Shown one piece after another: positions 11,201 through 39,720 of a DNA stretch of 64,000 nt (position 1 is the first letter of the stretch; each line of letters opens with the position of its first letter). The DNA is from Cheilinus undulatus. Taxonomy: Eukaryota > Chordata > Actinopteri > Labriformes > Labridae. Location of the stretch: the NCBI RefSeq assembly GCF_018320785.1, contig NC_054867.1, positions 50,343,355 through 50,407,354 on the forward strand, written 5' to 3'. The notes under the pieces were generated by a model, which was given only the letters and a program-made list of their open reading frames with translations, had not been told where the DNA came from and did no database searches. Both the position numbers and the translations under genes were made by a program.

Positions 11201-14200
11201 AAAAAATCAAAGCTATTTAGCTCTAAACTTTCGGACTCTGTCTTATAAAGAGGTGATATAATTCTTACCCCTAAAAAAAGGCTTTTAAAGATAGCATAAT
11301 GTTGGCTTTGTGAATATTCTTTCATTTTCATTAACCTAAGAATGAGCAGAAAGTTAGGATATGCAGCAGCACTGCATATTCTCCTTTTCTCACCTTCTGT
11401 CCTGATTTGCCTTCAAACTGAGGTCTGATCTCAAACCTGCTGCCATCCTCCTCTTCATCACTGTCCTCATCATCATCACTGCCGCCGAACAGCTGAGGGA
11501 CTGATGACTTCTGATGTACCAGAAAACACAAGTAGAAAAACAGTTTAACTTCAGCTTATTGAGGATTTTCTTAACATATATTAGAAAGAGAAAACTGTGG
11601 AGGTGCAGATGTGATCCATGATATTTCTAGGTCAATAATAATGAAAAAACAGGCATTTAGATAACAAAACAGTTTGTACATTCAATAAATACAAGTCTGA
11701 GAGGACACATCTTCACTTACCTTTTCTTTTACTGTCTTTTTCTCATTGGCTGCTGGTTCATCACCTGTGGCCTCGCCCTCTGATTGGCTGTCCTGGAACA
11801 GCGTCTTCTTTGACGGTGTGATGTCTGAGGTCCCCTGCTGCTTCTCTGCCTCATCATTTTCCTCATCTTCATCATCAGAGCCAAAGACGATGTGTTTCCC
11901 TGCTCCAGCTGCAGGTGCATCCTGATAAAGATTAATAATGTGTTTAAAATGCTGATATTGCTTCACCTGTTCTAGGTGGTGGTTGATAGAGGCATTTAAA
12001 ATGCATCATTGTATTTAACATAAGGAAATTACAGAACTTTTTCAATCTTTTTATAAGGGCCAAACTTCTTTATATAAATAATTAAAATATAGTAGAATAT
12101 GTTGATTAATGATTTTGTTATTAGCATGTTTATCATTATTTAACCATGGTTAAAGACACCTGAAATATTCCCCAAAGCTCTGGCACAAAACCTGAGAAAA
12201 TCTAACTATCACTGATCTCTCAGTCAACATCTAAACGGCTCTTTTTAGAGAAGATGACTCAATAACATGCTCTCTCTTTGTAAAAACGTTAAGGTCTTTT
12301 AAACCCGCAGTAGTGGGATGTGATCGTGAACCCACCAGGTTAGCCAGGGCTCCCTGAATCAGCTTCTTGTGTTCTTCAGTCTCTTTCTGTCTCTGCTGGA
12401 CAGCAGCCAGCCTCCTCAGGTTCGCCTCCCTCTGACGCTCCTCTTCCTCCTTTGCTCCCAACTTTGTCTGAGAAGGACCTGACTTGCCTTCTCCCTCCTC
12501 CTCCTCTTCATCACCACTGGAGGAGGACTCGCTGGTAGAAGCAGTAGGAGGTGAAGCTTTCAAAGCATCTTTGGCAGGAATTACCTCCTGCTCATCCTCT
12601 TCCTCCTCACTGGAGGAGCCCGAGGATGAAGAGGATGAAGGTGAGGCCTTTGCTGCTACTTTTGTAAGTACAGTAGGAATGGCCTTTGTTTCCTCCTCCT
12701 CCTCCTCTTCATCATCACTTTGAGAGGAGGAACTGGTCTCAGTTTTCTCAGCGTTTACTACAGCTGGAGTTGGAACAATGTTTTTAACGGCTACTTCTAT
12801 CTCTTCCTCTGCTTCTTCTTCTTCTTCCTCCTCCTCCTCTTCTTCGTCATCATCACTACTAGAGGAAGAAGCAGCCTCAGCTTTCTCTTTGTTTATTGAA
12901 ACTTTAGCTGGAGGCTCTTTAGAAACTTCAGCTTTGGTTTTAATTTCCATCACCCTTTTCTCTTCTTCTTTTTCCTCTTCCTTGCTGCTCTCTGAAGTTT
13001 CCTGTTTTGTTTCTGTGCATTTCTGTATGCTCAAAGTCCTGCTCTTTTTGCTGTCTGTTTCTTGGAGGTTAAGTTGAGTAGCTTCAGAGTCCAGCTTCTG
13101 TTTTTTAACCCTACTTTCTTCCTCCTTATCCTCCGCTTTGTGTCCCCTCTGACACTCCTCTGTTTCGAATCTTTCGTCCAGCCCTCTCGTCCCCTGGAAA
13201 GCCGGCAGCGTTGCTGTCATCATGGCTTTTCTCTTCTTCTTTTTCTTCTTCTTCTGTTCTTCTTCGCTGCTGTCTTCCATGAGGGAGGCAAGAATGTCCT
13301 CTGGCATGATACCTTTCTTTGGAGCAGGAGGAGAGGACTTAAGGTCTGTGGCTTTTCCAGAGGAGGAGCTAAGGATGCTGGGAGTTGTAGTTTCAGTCTT
13401 TTGGGCCTCTTCAGCTATTTTCTGTAGATCAGTCAGGGAGATCTCCAGGTGTGTGACATTTGAAAACATGGCTTCATAATCAGAATCCAAACCATCATCA
13501 GATGATTCTACCTCCTCCTCTTCATCATCTTCATCATCTCCACTATCTGACTCTAGCTGAATGGTTTCCATTACAGGAGGGACAATTGTCTTCTTACTTT
13601 GACTCTGAGAACTCTTTTTCCCAGGATCCTCTTTCTGCAGTGTGGTGGGAGGTTTCTTGGAGGTGAGATGATCTTCATCATCTGATGAATCCTCCTCTTC
13701 TTCACCAGCTTTCCTCTTCTTCTTTACTTTCCTCTTCCTCTTTGTGTCATTGCCTGAGAGGTGATTTTCAGCGGGCAGAGTCAGTTTCTCCTGCAATGGA
13801 GGTGGGGGTTTTCTGGAAGCGAGGAGTTCATCTGTGTCTGCTGAGTCGTAGTCGTCTAAAGAAACACAGAAAAAATGTCAGTTTTTGGAAAGATTTAATT
13901 TGGGGATTTTTAGGCTTTTATTTCGAGAGGAGGGCAGCAGATAGACTCAGGAACAGAGACATGAGGGAGGGTGCAACAGGCTGGATTTGAACCTGAACTA
14001 CTTACATACACGGGGTCCAACCAAACTATTAGGCCATCAGAGCCTCAAAATATCAGATTTTAACAGTACAGTTTTAACAAGTCAAATAACCACACTTCTT
14101 GTCTGTTCACATACTTTTCTGAAATGTGGAACATGGTCTTGTTTGATTGTTTATTGCTTATTGTTTTTTAAGGCAATTATATGTCCTCTTTCAATCATAA

Positions 14201-17200
14201 ATGTCCTGTTTTCAACCCTAAGCCTATTTATTTAAATTTTTTTTGTATTCATTTTTGTTTATTTTATTACTTTATAATCCCATTTGATAGATTTTTTTTT
14301 ACTAAAAACGAGGTTGTAAATTGGATGCTAATGATAATATAATTTTTCCTACTCTAAGTTTATCAATATTTGTTGTACAAATTAAAAATTGGTCACTGAC
14401 CAACCACTGTTGGTTTTGTTAGACAAGTTTCTCTCTAACACCTCATTAAGAGGAAATCTAATGAAACAAATCTGAGTTTTCAACCAAAAAGAATTTTTTG
14501 AATCATTTTAGTTTAAAAAAAAAGCACTCCTGTACCTTTCTGCTGCTGACAGGAGCATCCAGACTTTACAAAGTAGTCAAGCCCCACCACTTCTAGGTTG
14601 TCCTCTTCATCCTCCTGCCCAAGTGCAACATGGGAAGTATCTTGAGCTGCCACCATTCTGCGTATTTCCTCGTCTGAGTCGACATCGCTGTCAGGAAAAT
14701 GTGACCCCGTCCTCTGAGGCAGTCTGTGGTTTGTTGTTGGTTCATAGCCGTTGGTTAATGAATGAGCCTTGGGGGAATCAGCAGAGTCCACAGTCTGCTT
14801 TAATCTGAGAGGAGATCAACAGAGGGAACCGGGTAAGAGAGCAGGAAAATACATAGGGGGGATCAAGTTTCTGTTAATCTAGACACTCAAGGTCTTCATG
14901 TGGATTTTCTAATATGCGCACAATTTCCCTGACACTACTTCTGCTGATTCCGTTTAATGTAAGGTCCTCTAAATCCCCCTCCTGTCTCACAGGGTTAGTC
15001 TCCAAATGTTTGAGCAGATGTCCTAAAATTTCAAGAAGTATATGTGCGAAAAGACTTTAGAAACTTAAGTGAATTTTGCAATCCCACAAGCCTTTACATT
15101 TTTTAAAAGAATTATTAAACATATTAAATCTTAGAAACCAGTGAGGGCTTCTGGGAAATTAAGTAAATAGATGTCCCTGAGTACTCAAAAAACTGGGAAA
15201 TCTCAAGAGCTACATTTTAAGAATCCCTAGAAAAATATTAGGATGAAACCTAAATAGATATTTGAACTAATAGATGGGAAAGAACTTGTATGATGTGAAA
15301 AAAATGAGATTTCAGACTATCTAGCATATGAGAATCATTTAGGTCAGTGAGTAGAAGGAAGACAACATCACATTGTCACCTGGTTCTTCCCAGAGCATTA
15401 TGGGAGTTGACCATGTCAGTTCGGCTCTTCTTGGGTCTCAATGGCTCAAACGGAGGGAACTCTCCTCGCCTCTTCTTGCTGATGTCATCATCTCCACCTT
15501 GTAGCTCCCAGGTGAGCTGGGTGACAGATGTGTGCTGGTCCTCAGTGGTCCGGTCCAGCCTGCGGATGTTGTGGCTGTATTTTGAAGGGTCGTATTTCAG
15601 GGTTCGAGCTTTTCTGCCTTGCTGACATCGCAGCTGCAGGACAGGGAGGACTCGACCAAATTTACTGACAATCCAGTCCTGAAACCCGAAGAAAGAGAAG
15701 AATATCAACAACTCTCCTTCTGTACACATCTTATGTTTTTTGTCTTTTAAACCCTGGTTTTAGTATTCTGATAGAAAAAAAGAAACAGAAGATAACTAAA
15801 CCTTGTGCCCCGGTACTTCTGTCCCCGGCACTGCAGCCTTCATGGTGAAATTTTCCACACCAGCTTTACTCAGAGAGTCTAACATCTTCTGTCTCTTGTC
15901 TTCAACCACTCGTGGCTTCAGGCGCTGCTCCTCTGCTTCCTGACGTTCCTCAGCCAGTCTGACATCACAAAAGGATCACAAAATAGCATCAGGGATAATC
16001 TGTTATCTCAGGGATAATCTCAGAACCAAGGGGCAATCAACGTCTATCATGGACTGATAGAAGCTCTGAGCCCCTGGGGAGAGAGGTGGATCTTTTTTAG
16101 TGTGAAACAATTAACATAAAAATTTCCCCTTCTGTGTGGTGTTTATATCTGCAACATAAACTCCTGTCATTTCTCGATTCCACATAGCGGCAGCTTTCAC
16201 CTTATGACGCTTTAAAAGTCCTTATAGTACTTTAAATACAGCAGCTTTAGTTGCACTAACTTCAGCAATATAAGGCTCAAAAAGAAACTAAATCTGATGG
16301 GATTTCTCATAATTAAGGGGGAAATGGTTTGCTAAAAGCAAAATGTCAAACTTTGTTTGAATTTCCTAAAGAGCAGAAGAAAACTTTTAAATATCCTGTT
16401 TTTAAAGGAGTTAGAACCATCAATAGAAGCTGGTCTGTCATTAGCTTGGACAAAGTTCTGCTTTTTTATGTTTTTAGTTGTCAACTTGGATCGTTTTATC
16501 TGTATACACCAAAGCCTGATGACATCTGATGGGTCAATACAGCTCAGACTAAAAATGTACCACAGACAGAAACCAGAAGACAGATTACTTGAATCTGTGC
16601 AAAAGGTATGAGTCCCTTTCCATGCAAATCTTCTTTGGATATCAAAGATTTTCTGCATTTCAAGAGACTATGGCTGCATTGTACTCCATCGCCTGCTACT
16701 ATTGTATGAGTTGGGAGACAAGTAGTAGACCTAAGGTGAATATCAGTTCTGAAGACTTCAGTATCTTCATAAACCTAATGCTTTCCAAAGTTTCAAGTCA
16801 AAGAGTGTGAGATATTTCTTGGTATGTTTGCTTTTTTTGAGAAATGTACTCCGGTGATTTTTCCAAGATTGCAAAACTACTGGCAGAAAGATCTGGAGCT
16901 ATCTTGAAAATCTTTAAATTCAGTCATTAATATAGCAGCAACAAGGGCCATTCTCTAGCTTATATCAATTACTGCTTTTTCTTTTTGATTTTGTTATAAG
17001 CTCAATATCTTTTGGTAATGATCTATTTATTAGATTAAAAAAGATATCGAAGACATCATCTTTGACTATTAGGAACTATGACAGACAATTCACCCTGACT
17101 CTGAACAGATGAAACAAAACATTAATTCATGATGAAAACAATTGTTGAATAAAGTGTTAAACAGAAACTAAGTGTAAGCAAAACTTTGTCTTAATGCTCA

Positions 17201-18461
17201 GCAGTATTCATGTACATTTTACAATGTCCAAAGTCTGTTATGATAAGGTAAACGGGACTACACCTGTGAAGAAAACTCTCCTTGGCTGTTTCTATCTGCA
17301 GAGTTCCTCCTTTCCATTTGGATTTGTTCAGCACTGTCAAACCTGCAGAAGGCACACAGGATAGTATGCTGAAAACATTCCTTCAAGGTTCTCTCAATTG
17401 CAAATACAATAATGCTTTTATAACACAAAGGATTTGAAAAATTTTAAAATCTTCTTTTCTTTTGTGACCCTAAGTATCAAAAAGTATAGACATTTAAAAA
17501 AACTGCAGATCTTCAGTCAAATTTCAAAACAAAGCTGTCAAAACTTAAAGAGAGAGCAAAGGGGTCTTTTCAAATTCACAGGTTGGCAAACACTGTCATT
17601 TTAAAGATTTTTTTTTTGTGTTTAAGTAATTTAAATGTCTCTTAAAAAAAGACAGTGAGAAGAGGAAGGAACAGTACCCCAATTGCAAAAATACACTGGC
17701 AACAACAACATTGCCCTTTTATAGTATTTGTGCAATACAGACAGTGTGCAGGAGTTTGCCTACAATTTTCCCAGGAAAAATCCCAGGAAGTTACCGTGCA
17801 TGTAAAAGAATCATTTTTTTTTTTTTTTTACAAGTATTGTATGGACATTTTTTAAATCTTGTGTTATAACAACTCCATGTCACACATGCCCCCGGGTCAA
17901 AAATGCAAAACATACATCATGCCTTAATTTAAAAGTGAGATAAGACTCACATTTTAATATAACATGAAATAAATATTTAACATAAAGCTCTTGGTTAAAG
18001 CAACAGCTATGATCACTTACATTTCTTCAGGTCAGCATCTGAAATGTTGATGTTTATGTAGCCAAAGGTTTTGTAAGGAAGACCTAAAGGGAAAAAAACA
18101 AGAGTCAATTAGGTGCTGACCTCTTAAAAAGTATCCAAAAACATTTAAAGGTTACTTCTACTCCATAGAAACCAAAAAACCAAGGCTACACACATGCTGG
18201 CTGAGATTTAACACTAAAACTAGAGCCATGTTTTAAGATGTGTGATACTTTAAATACTGCACAAAATGATTTAATATAACATTGCAATCAAAATGAAACA
18301 CATTAACACTGGCCGTCACAGTGTTTATAGTCTTCCTCACCCTCATCATCTCTCCTGGTTCGGAGCTCCACGTCCTCCACATCCCCAAACTTGCCAAATC
18401 TATCCTTAAGATCCTTCTGGGTGACCGTGTGGCTCAACCCACCAATATACAGCCGTCTCAT
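5284..18461 (-). CDS. nol8: Nucleolar protein 8 (complete, 17 coding exons)
   Basis: An RNA-binding nucleolar protein needed for rRNA processing and large-subunit biogenesis in mammals. Coding exons in transcript order: 18341-18461, 18021-18083, 17264-17342, 15802-15958, 15380-15678, 14536-14804, 12336-13855, 11721-11921, 11394-11510, 10970-11066, 8625-8760, 8440-8520, 6974-7278, 6749-6890, 5981-6042, 5624-5706, 5284-5343. All junctions are GT-AG and the reading frame stays open, giving about 1263 residues (human is about 1167). An RRM fills about residues 1-85: RNP2 is LYIGGL at 4-9 and RNP1 is KTFGYINI at 45-52. Exon 7 (residues 330-836) is a lysine/serine/glutamate-rich disordered region. 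Conserved C-terminal family blocks are ALHYDPSREEH, FKFSFF (1132-1137), VSWQQDPRFHDSSSEEE and DRFFFFPEDSRL (from 1204), ending in a basic KKHKDARRKLK tail. The start ATG (18459-18461) lies just after a splice acceptor, so the 5' UTR is mostly in an upstream exon ending at 19211. Confidence 0.93.
7873..8256. mobile_element. MITE with inverted TTTAAAGGTGCAGTGTGTAA ends
   Basis: The left end TTTAAAGGTGCAGTGTGTAA and the right end (its near-perfect inverted complement, CACACTGCACCTTTAAA) enclose about 380 bp with no coding frame. It sits in the nol8 intron between exons 8440-8520 and 6974-7278. The interior contains CCAAGATGGCAGC near 8048, a YY1-like motif. The ends fit a short non-autonomous DNA transposon seen in many fish genomes. 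The superfamily is not assigned. Confidence 0.7.
8920..9248. mobile_element. hAT-like MITE with 8-bp target duplication
   Basis: The element runs from CAGTGTTTCCCAAC to GTTGGGAACCAATG. It is bordered by an exact 8-bp direct repeat, GCCTAATG, at 8912-8919 and 9249-9256, the signature of hAT insertion. It has no coding capacity. It lies in the nol8 intron between exons 10970-11066 and 8625-8760. A related right end occurs at about 21420-21500. Confidence 0.8.
9285..9470 (-). repeat. SINE-like tRNA-derived repeat (reverse orientation)
   Basis: Reversed, this reads like the other tRNA-related repeats in the window: an ATTAG-type tail, a purine-rich GAGAGATTGGGGAATGACATG body, then GGGCCACAGGCTGGAATTGATTCCAGG, which resembles the B-box of a tRNA-derived SINE. 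It is degenerate and intronic in nol8. I do not call it a tRNA gene because no cloverleaf is preserved. Confidence 0.5.
10161..10705. mobile_element. MITE, AAGGGRACATAT inverted ends, with internal palindrome
   Basis: The left end GAAGGGGACATATTTTACCC and the right end (reverse complement TTTAAAGGGAACATATTATG) form an imperfect inverted repeat around about 545 bp. Inside, near 10410-10445, CCTCTCAGCTGCCAGCTGCC runs into CAGCTGAGAGGAGG, a near-perfect hairpin. There is no coding potential. It lies in a nol8 intron, just left of exon 10970-11066. Confidence 0.6.
13905..14045 (+). repeat. SINE-like tRNA-derived repeat
   Basis: The segment TTTTAGGCTTTTATTTCGAG followed by an AGACATGAGGGAGGG body and GGCTGGATTTGAACCTG (B-box like) matches the tRNA-derived repeat also seen at 27640-27790, 38885-39085 and 57045-57220. 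It lies immediately upstream of nol8 exon 7 in the preceding intron. It is old and diverged. Confidence 0.5.
15959..17263. other. nol8 intron, no recognisable element
   Basis: This is the intron between nol8 coding exons 3 and 4. It is AT-rich. Several short frames near 16330-16810 overlap on both strands and have no family resemblance. I see no inverted-repeat element here. Confidence 0.5.
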
Positions 18462-19210
18462 CGCCCTGTAGCCACAACTATATTGTCACTGGAGGGACAA
18501 AATACACCACAGTGTCATCTAACTTTGTCATATTCATTCATTCAATGCCAAATAACCACAAACAGATGCTGAGATTTTAATGTTTGTTCTACAACAGGAA
18601 TTAGGGAAAAAAAACAATTTCTCTTTTACTGAACTGATCTTCAATTAATAGATATTTGTTTATATAAACTTTTCTTGTAAAATATACTGTTATAGTTATG
18701 CACACATTTACCACTTCAAAGTCCTGGCAACTTTATCTGATAAATCGATCATTGATTTGTATACATTTTGGTATCTTAAAGCTGGTGGCAGCATTAAAAA
18801 AAACCCCGTAAATACCTCTACAACAGACCTGTTCATGCTATATTGTGAGGTGCATGTGACAGTGACTCCTATTTTTACTATTTGATGTGAAGCAACCTTT
18901 TACCCGGAGGCTACATTAAGTACCACAAAGTTAGATCAACGACTCTCTGTAAGGGCATCAATAAAACTAAACAGTTCAGAAACTTCATAAGAAAAAAGTT
19001 TGAAAGAGAAAGGTGATCACAATAAGACTGAAATGAGCACAACTAAATACTCTGTAGACTTTCTCTGTATCCCCGGTATAACGACAACAGCGATGAACAG
19101 GGTCTGAATAAACTGTTATATCCATATAAACTCATTCATCAATCAACTAGTAAAGTTAGACTGCTCCAAGAACGTAAATTAGTTGTATCGACAGAAGGAC
19201 CAAATGTTTA

Positions 19211-19862
19211 CCTCACATGTATCCAGCTGGTGTTACATTTATTTCTGTCCGGGGCTGGGGCTGTCCCACATTTCCTTCCGCACTTGTTTCCGTGGAACCA
19301 AGAGGTTCCGCCGTAGTTTGGAGAAACGCGGATAAGGCTTAAAATTGTTATTTAATGGTTGATCGATGAAATATGAAATTTTACGTGATATAATCTTTTG
19401 ACTTTCTTTGGGTTTAGCACCCCAAATATAAGCAATCCGTACAATCATTTTCTAGATAGCTAAGGCTTTGTACAAAAGGGGTGTTTCGAAATTTACAGCA
19501 CAAACAATGCTTCATTCACCTAGGATTTGCTCTAAATTTACCTCGAATCTGTAGTTTTTGAGGTAATATATTCAGATGATTTCGGTTTAAGACTTTTAGA
19601 AGGGTATATTGTCTGAATTTTCTTCAGATGATTGATTTATCCCCCTCCGTCGTGGATAAAGTGGTATAGCCCAGAGGGCGCGAGGCTTCGAACTGTTTTG
19701 GTTGACAGGGAAAAGAAACGAGAATTCGACAGGTGACCGTTGAAGTAACTCTAAAGCGTTAGATTATAAAATAAAAGTAATAAGGCGCTTTCATGTTAGT
19801 GTGTATCGTGATTTAATGAACGTTTATTAAAATTAAAAAGTCAAACAACGCATACGAATTCG
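19211..19862. promoter_or_regulatory. Bidirectional promoter region between nol8 and cenpp
   Basis: nol8 (minus) and cenpp (plus) are head to head. A minus-strand splice donor (GTAAAC at 19205-19210) marks the nol8 non-coding first exon starting above 19211. A plus-strand donor (GTAAGT from 19863) ends the cenpp non-coding first exon at 19862. The roughly 650 bp between includes the only locally CpG-containing stretch (for example GGGCGCGAGGCTTCG near 19677) and ETS-like TTTCCTTCCGC near 19271. No TATA box is evident. Exact start sites are unknown. Confidence 0.6.
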
Positions 19863-20333
19863 GTAAGTACACCTTAAACTCGACAAAGCCTCTTTCTTTT
19901 ACAAGCTAACATATTTTTTTAGCCAAAATAACCGTTGTCATCGTCATCTTAGGCTAGCTAACGTTTATGCCGGGTACTTCATTTGACACTGTTTTCAGTG
20001 ACAATGTAAAATGTCATTAAATCTTTGGAAATAAGAGAAGTGCATTCATACATATAAATACTCCCAGTTTTAACCTTAGTAACTCTATTAGCATCACAGA
20101 CTTAGAGTTCATAATTTTAGCTGCACTTCTAATGTTACCTACACTTCAAATGTTTCCAACAACATTTTTCTTTATTTTGTCTTTTTTCCCCCCTCATTAT
20201 GCACCGTTTTACTAAGATTTCCAATGTCCTACAACGATCAAGTTATATTAAACTTGATGTAGTATTAGAAATGTATTATCATTTTTTTTTCCTCACAGCC
20301 TTTTTTATTGATGAAGTGTTTTTGTCTTTTAGG

Positions 20334-38597
<18,264 letters not shown>

Positions 38598-38884
38598 GTA
38601 AGACAGTCTTCAAACCAGAAACCTTACAAATCTGCTGACCAACATGAAAAATTATTTCTTCTCCTCAATTCATAGTTCTGGAACTGACCTGTGGTTTTGG
38701 TTGGTTGTTCTTTACTGATTTGCACACTCAGTCTGAAAGAGGGGAAATGTGGTAGTGTTTGGCACATTGAAATTGATGGTCTTTCTTTAATCTTGGATTC
38801 TAGTAAGTCCATCTCTGTCTACCAGTCGGATGAAAGATAGACAAAGCTTAAATGGTTAGTTTTAGCATACATTTTTTAAAAATT

Positions 38885-39085
38885 ATTTTGGGCTTTTTTC
38901 ATGTCTTTATTGAGAGTTATGACAATGGCTGGAGTCAGAAAAAGGAAAGCTACAACTGAATAGTGAATGGGGGTTAAAAGGACCAAGGGTAAGACTTGAA
39001 TCTGGGGCAAACAAGGACTGTTACCTCTGCATATGGGGCACACTATTTAACCCCTGAGCTAAAGCAACAGCTCGGGGCGGGATAA
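38885..39085 (+). repeat. SINE-like tRNA-derived repeat
   Basis: The order TTTTGGGCTTTTTTCATG, TCTTTATTGAGAG, a purine-rich body, GTAAGACTTGAATCTGGGG (B-box like) and CATATGGGGCACAC matches the copies at 27640-27790 and 57045-57220. It is diverged. Confidence 0.5.
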
Positions 39086-39196
39086 AATTATTAAACTATG
39101 CTCATCCATCCTTTGTTTCATCCTCATTACATCTTGATGCTATTGTTCCGTTTAGAATGTCGATGGTAAATCAAACAGCATAAGGTTCCCCTTTGG

Positions 39197-39720
39197 CTAC
39201 GCTCACACTGCAGGCCTTTATTTTTACCCAATTCTGATCTTTTCTCAGATCTGATCTTTTTTGTTTCGCTGTTCAGACTGCAGAAGCAAGTCTTAGATTC
39301 AGTGCTATTGCCTCACAGCAAGAAGGTATGTTGTTCGGAGTCTGCATGTTCTCCTCAGGTTCTCCCCTTAGATCTCTGGGTACTCTGGCTTCTTCCCCAC
39401 CACCAAAGACATGCTCGTCAGGTTGATAGGTGACTTTAAATTGGCCGTGCTTGGTTTGTCATCCCTGCAACTGACTGGCAACTACTTAAGGGTGTACCCT
39501 GCTTCTCACCCAGTGACAGCTGGGATTAGGTTCCATACCCCAGTGTCCACAAACGGGAGAAGCAGTATACAAAATGGATTGATGGATGGATGTTTGGACT
39601 GCAGTTGAATCCTGAAAGATCAGATATATGTCTGATTTAGAACCACATAGGAAAGTGGCCTAAATCTGATACGAAAAATCAGATTCAGTGGGACTTGTGC
39701 TGTTCACACTTTCAGAAAAA
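39197..39720. mobile_element. MITE carrying a nested SINE-like insertion
   Basis: The outer part starts CTCACACTGCAGGCC and ends GTGCTGTTCACACTTTCAG, with TCAGATCTGATCTTTT and AAAATCAGATTCAGTG inside. It is interrupted at about 39296-39605 by a second copy of the GGATGGATG-tailed repeat. The sequence GACTGCAG occurs on both sides of the insertion, suggesting a target duplication. Confidence 0.55.
39296..39605 (+). repeat. SINE-like repeat with GATGGATGGATG tail
   Basis: It has the motifs of 33845-34172 in the same order: GCCTCACAGCAAGAAGG, GGAGTCTGCATGTTCTCC, GGTGACTTTAAATTGGCCG, GTACCCTGCTTCTCACCC, GTGACAGCTGGGATTAGG and AAATGGATTGATGGATGG. It is inserted in a MITE. Confidence 0.6.

Noticed and set aside
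12231..12335. Extension of the large nol8 frame past 12336
   Set aside because: A consensus donor (GTGGGT) sits at 12330-12335 and the next exon (11721-11921) joins in phase 0, so the extension is intronic read-through.
12484..13479. Serine- and phenylalanine-rich plus-strand frames opposite nol8 exon 7
   Set aside because: They are antisense shadows of the glutamate/lysine codon runs.
16329..16810. Cluster of overlapping short frames in a nol8 intron
   Set aside because: No similarity, no codon bias and no splice logic.
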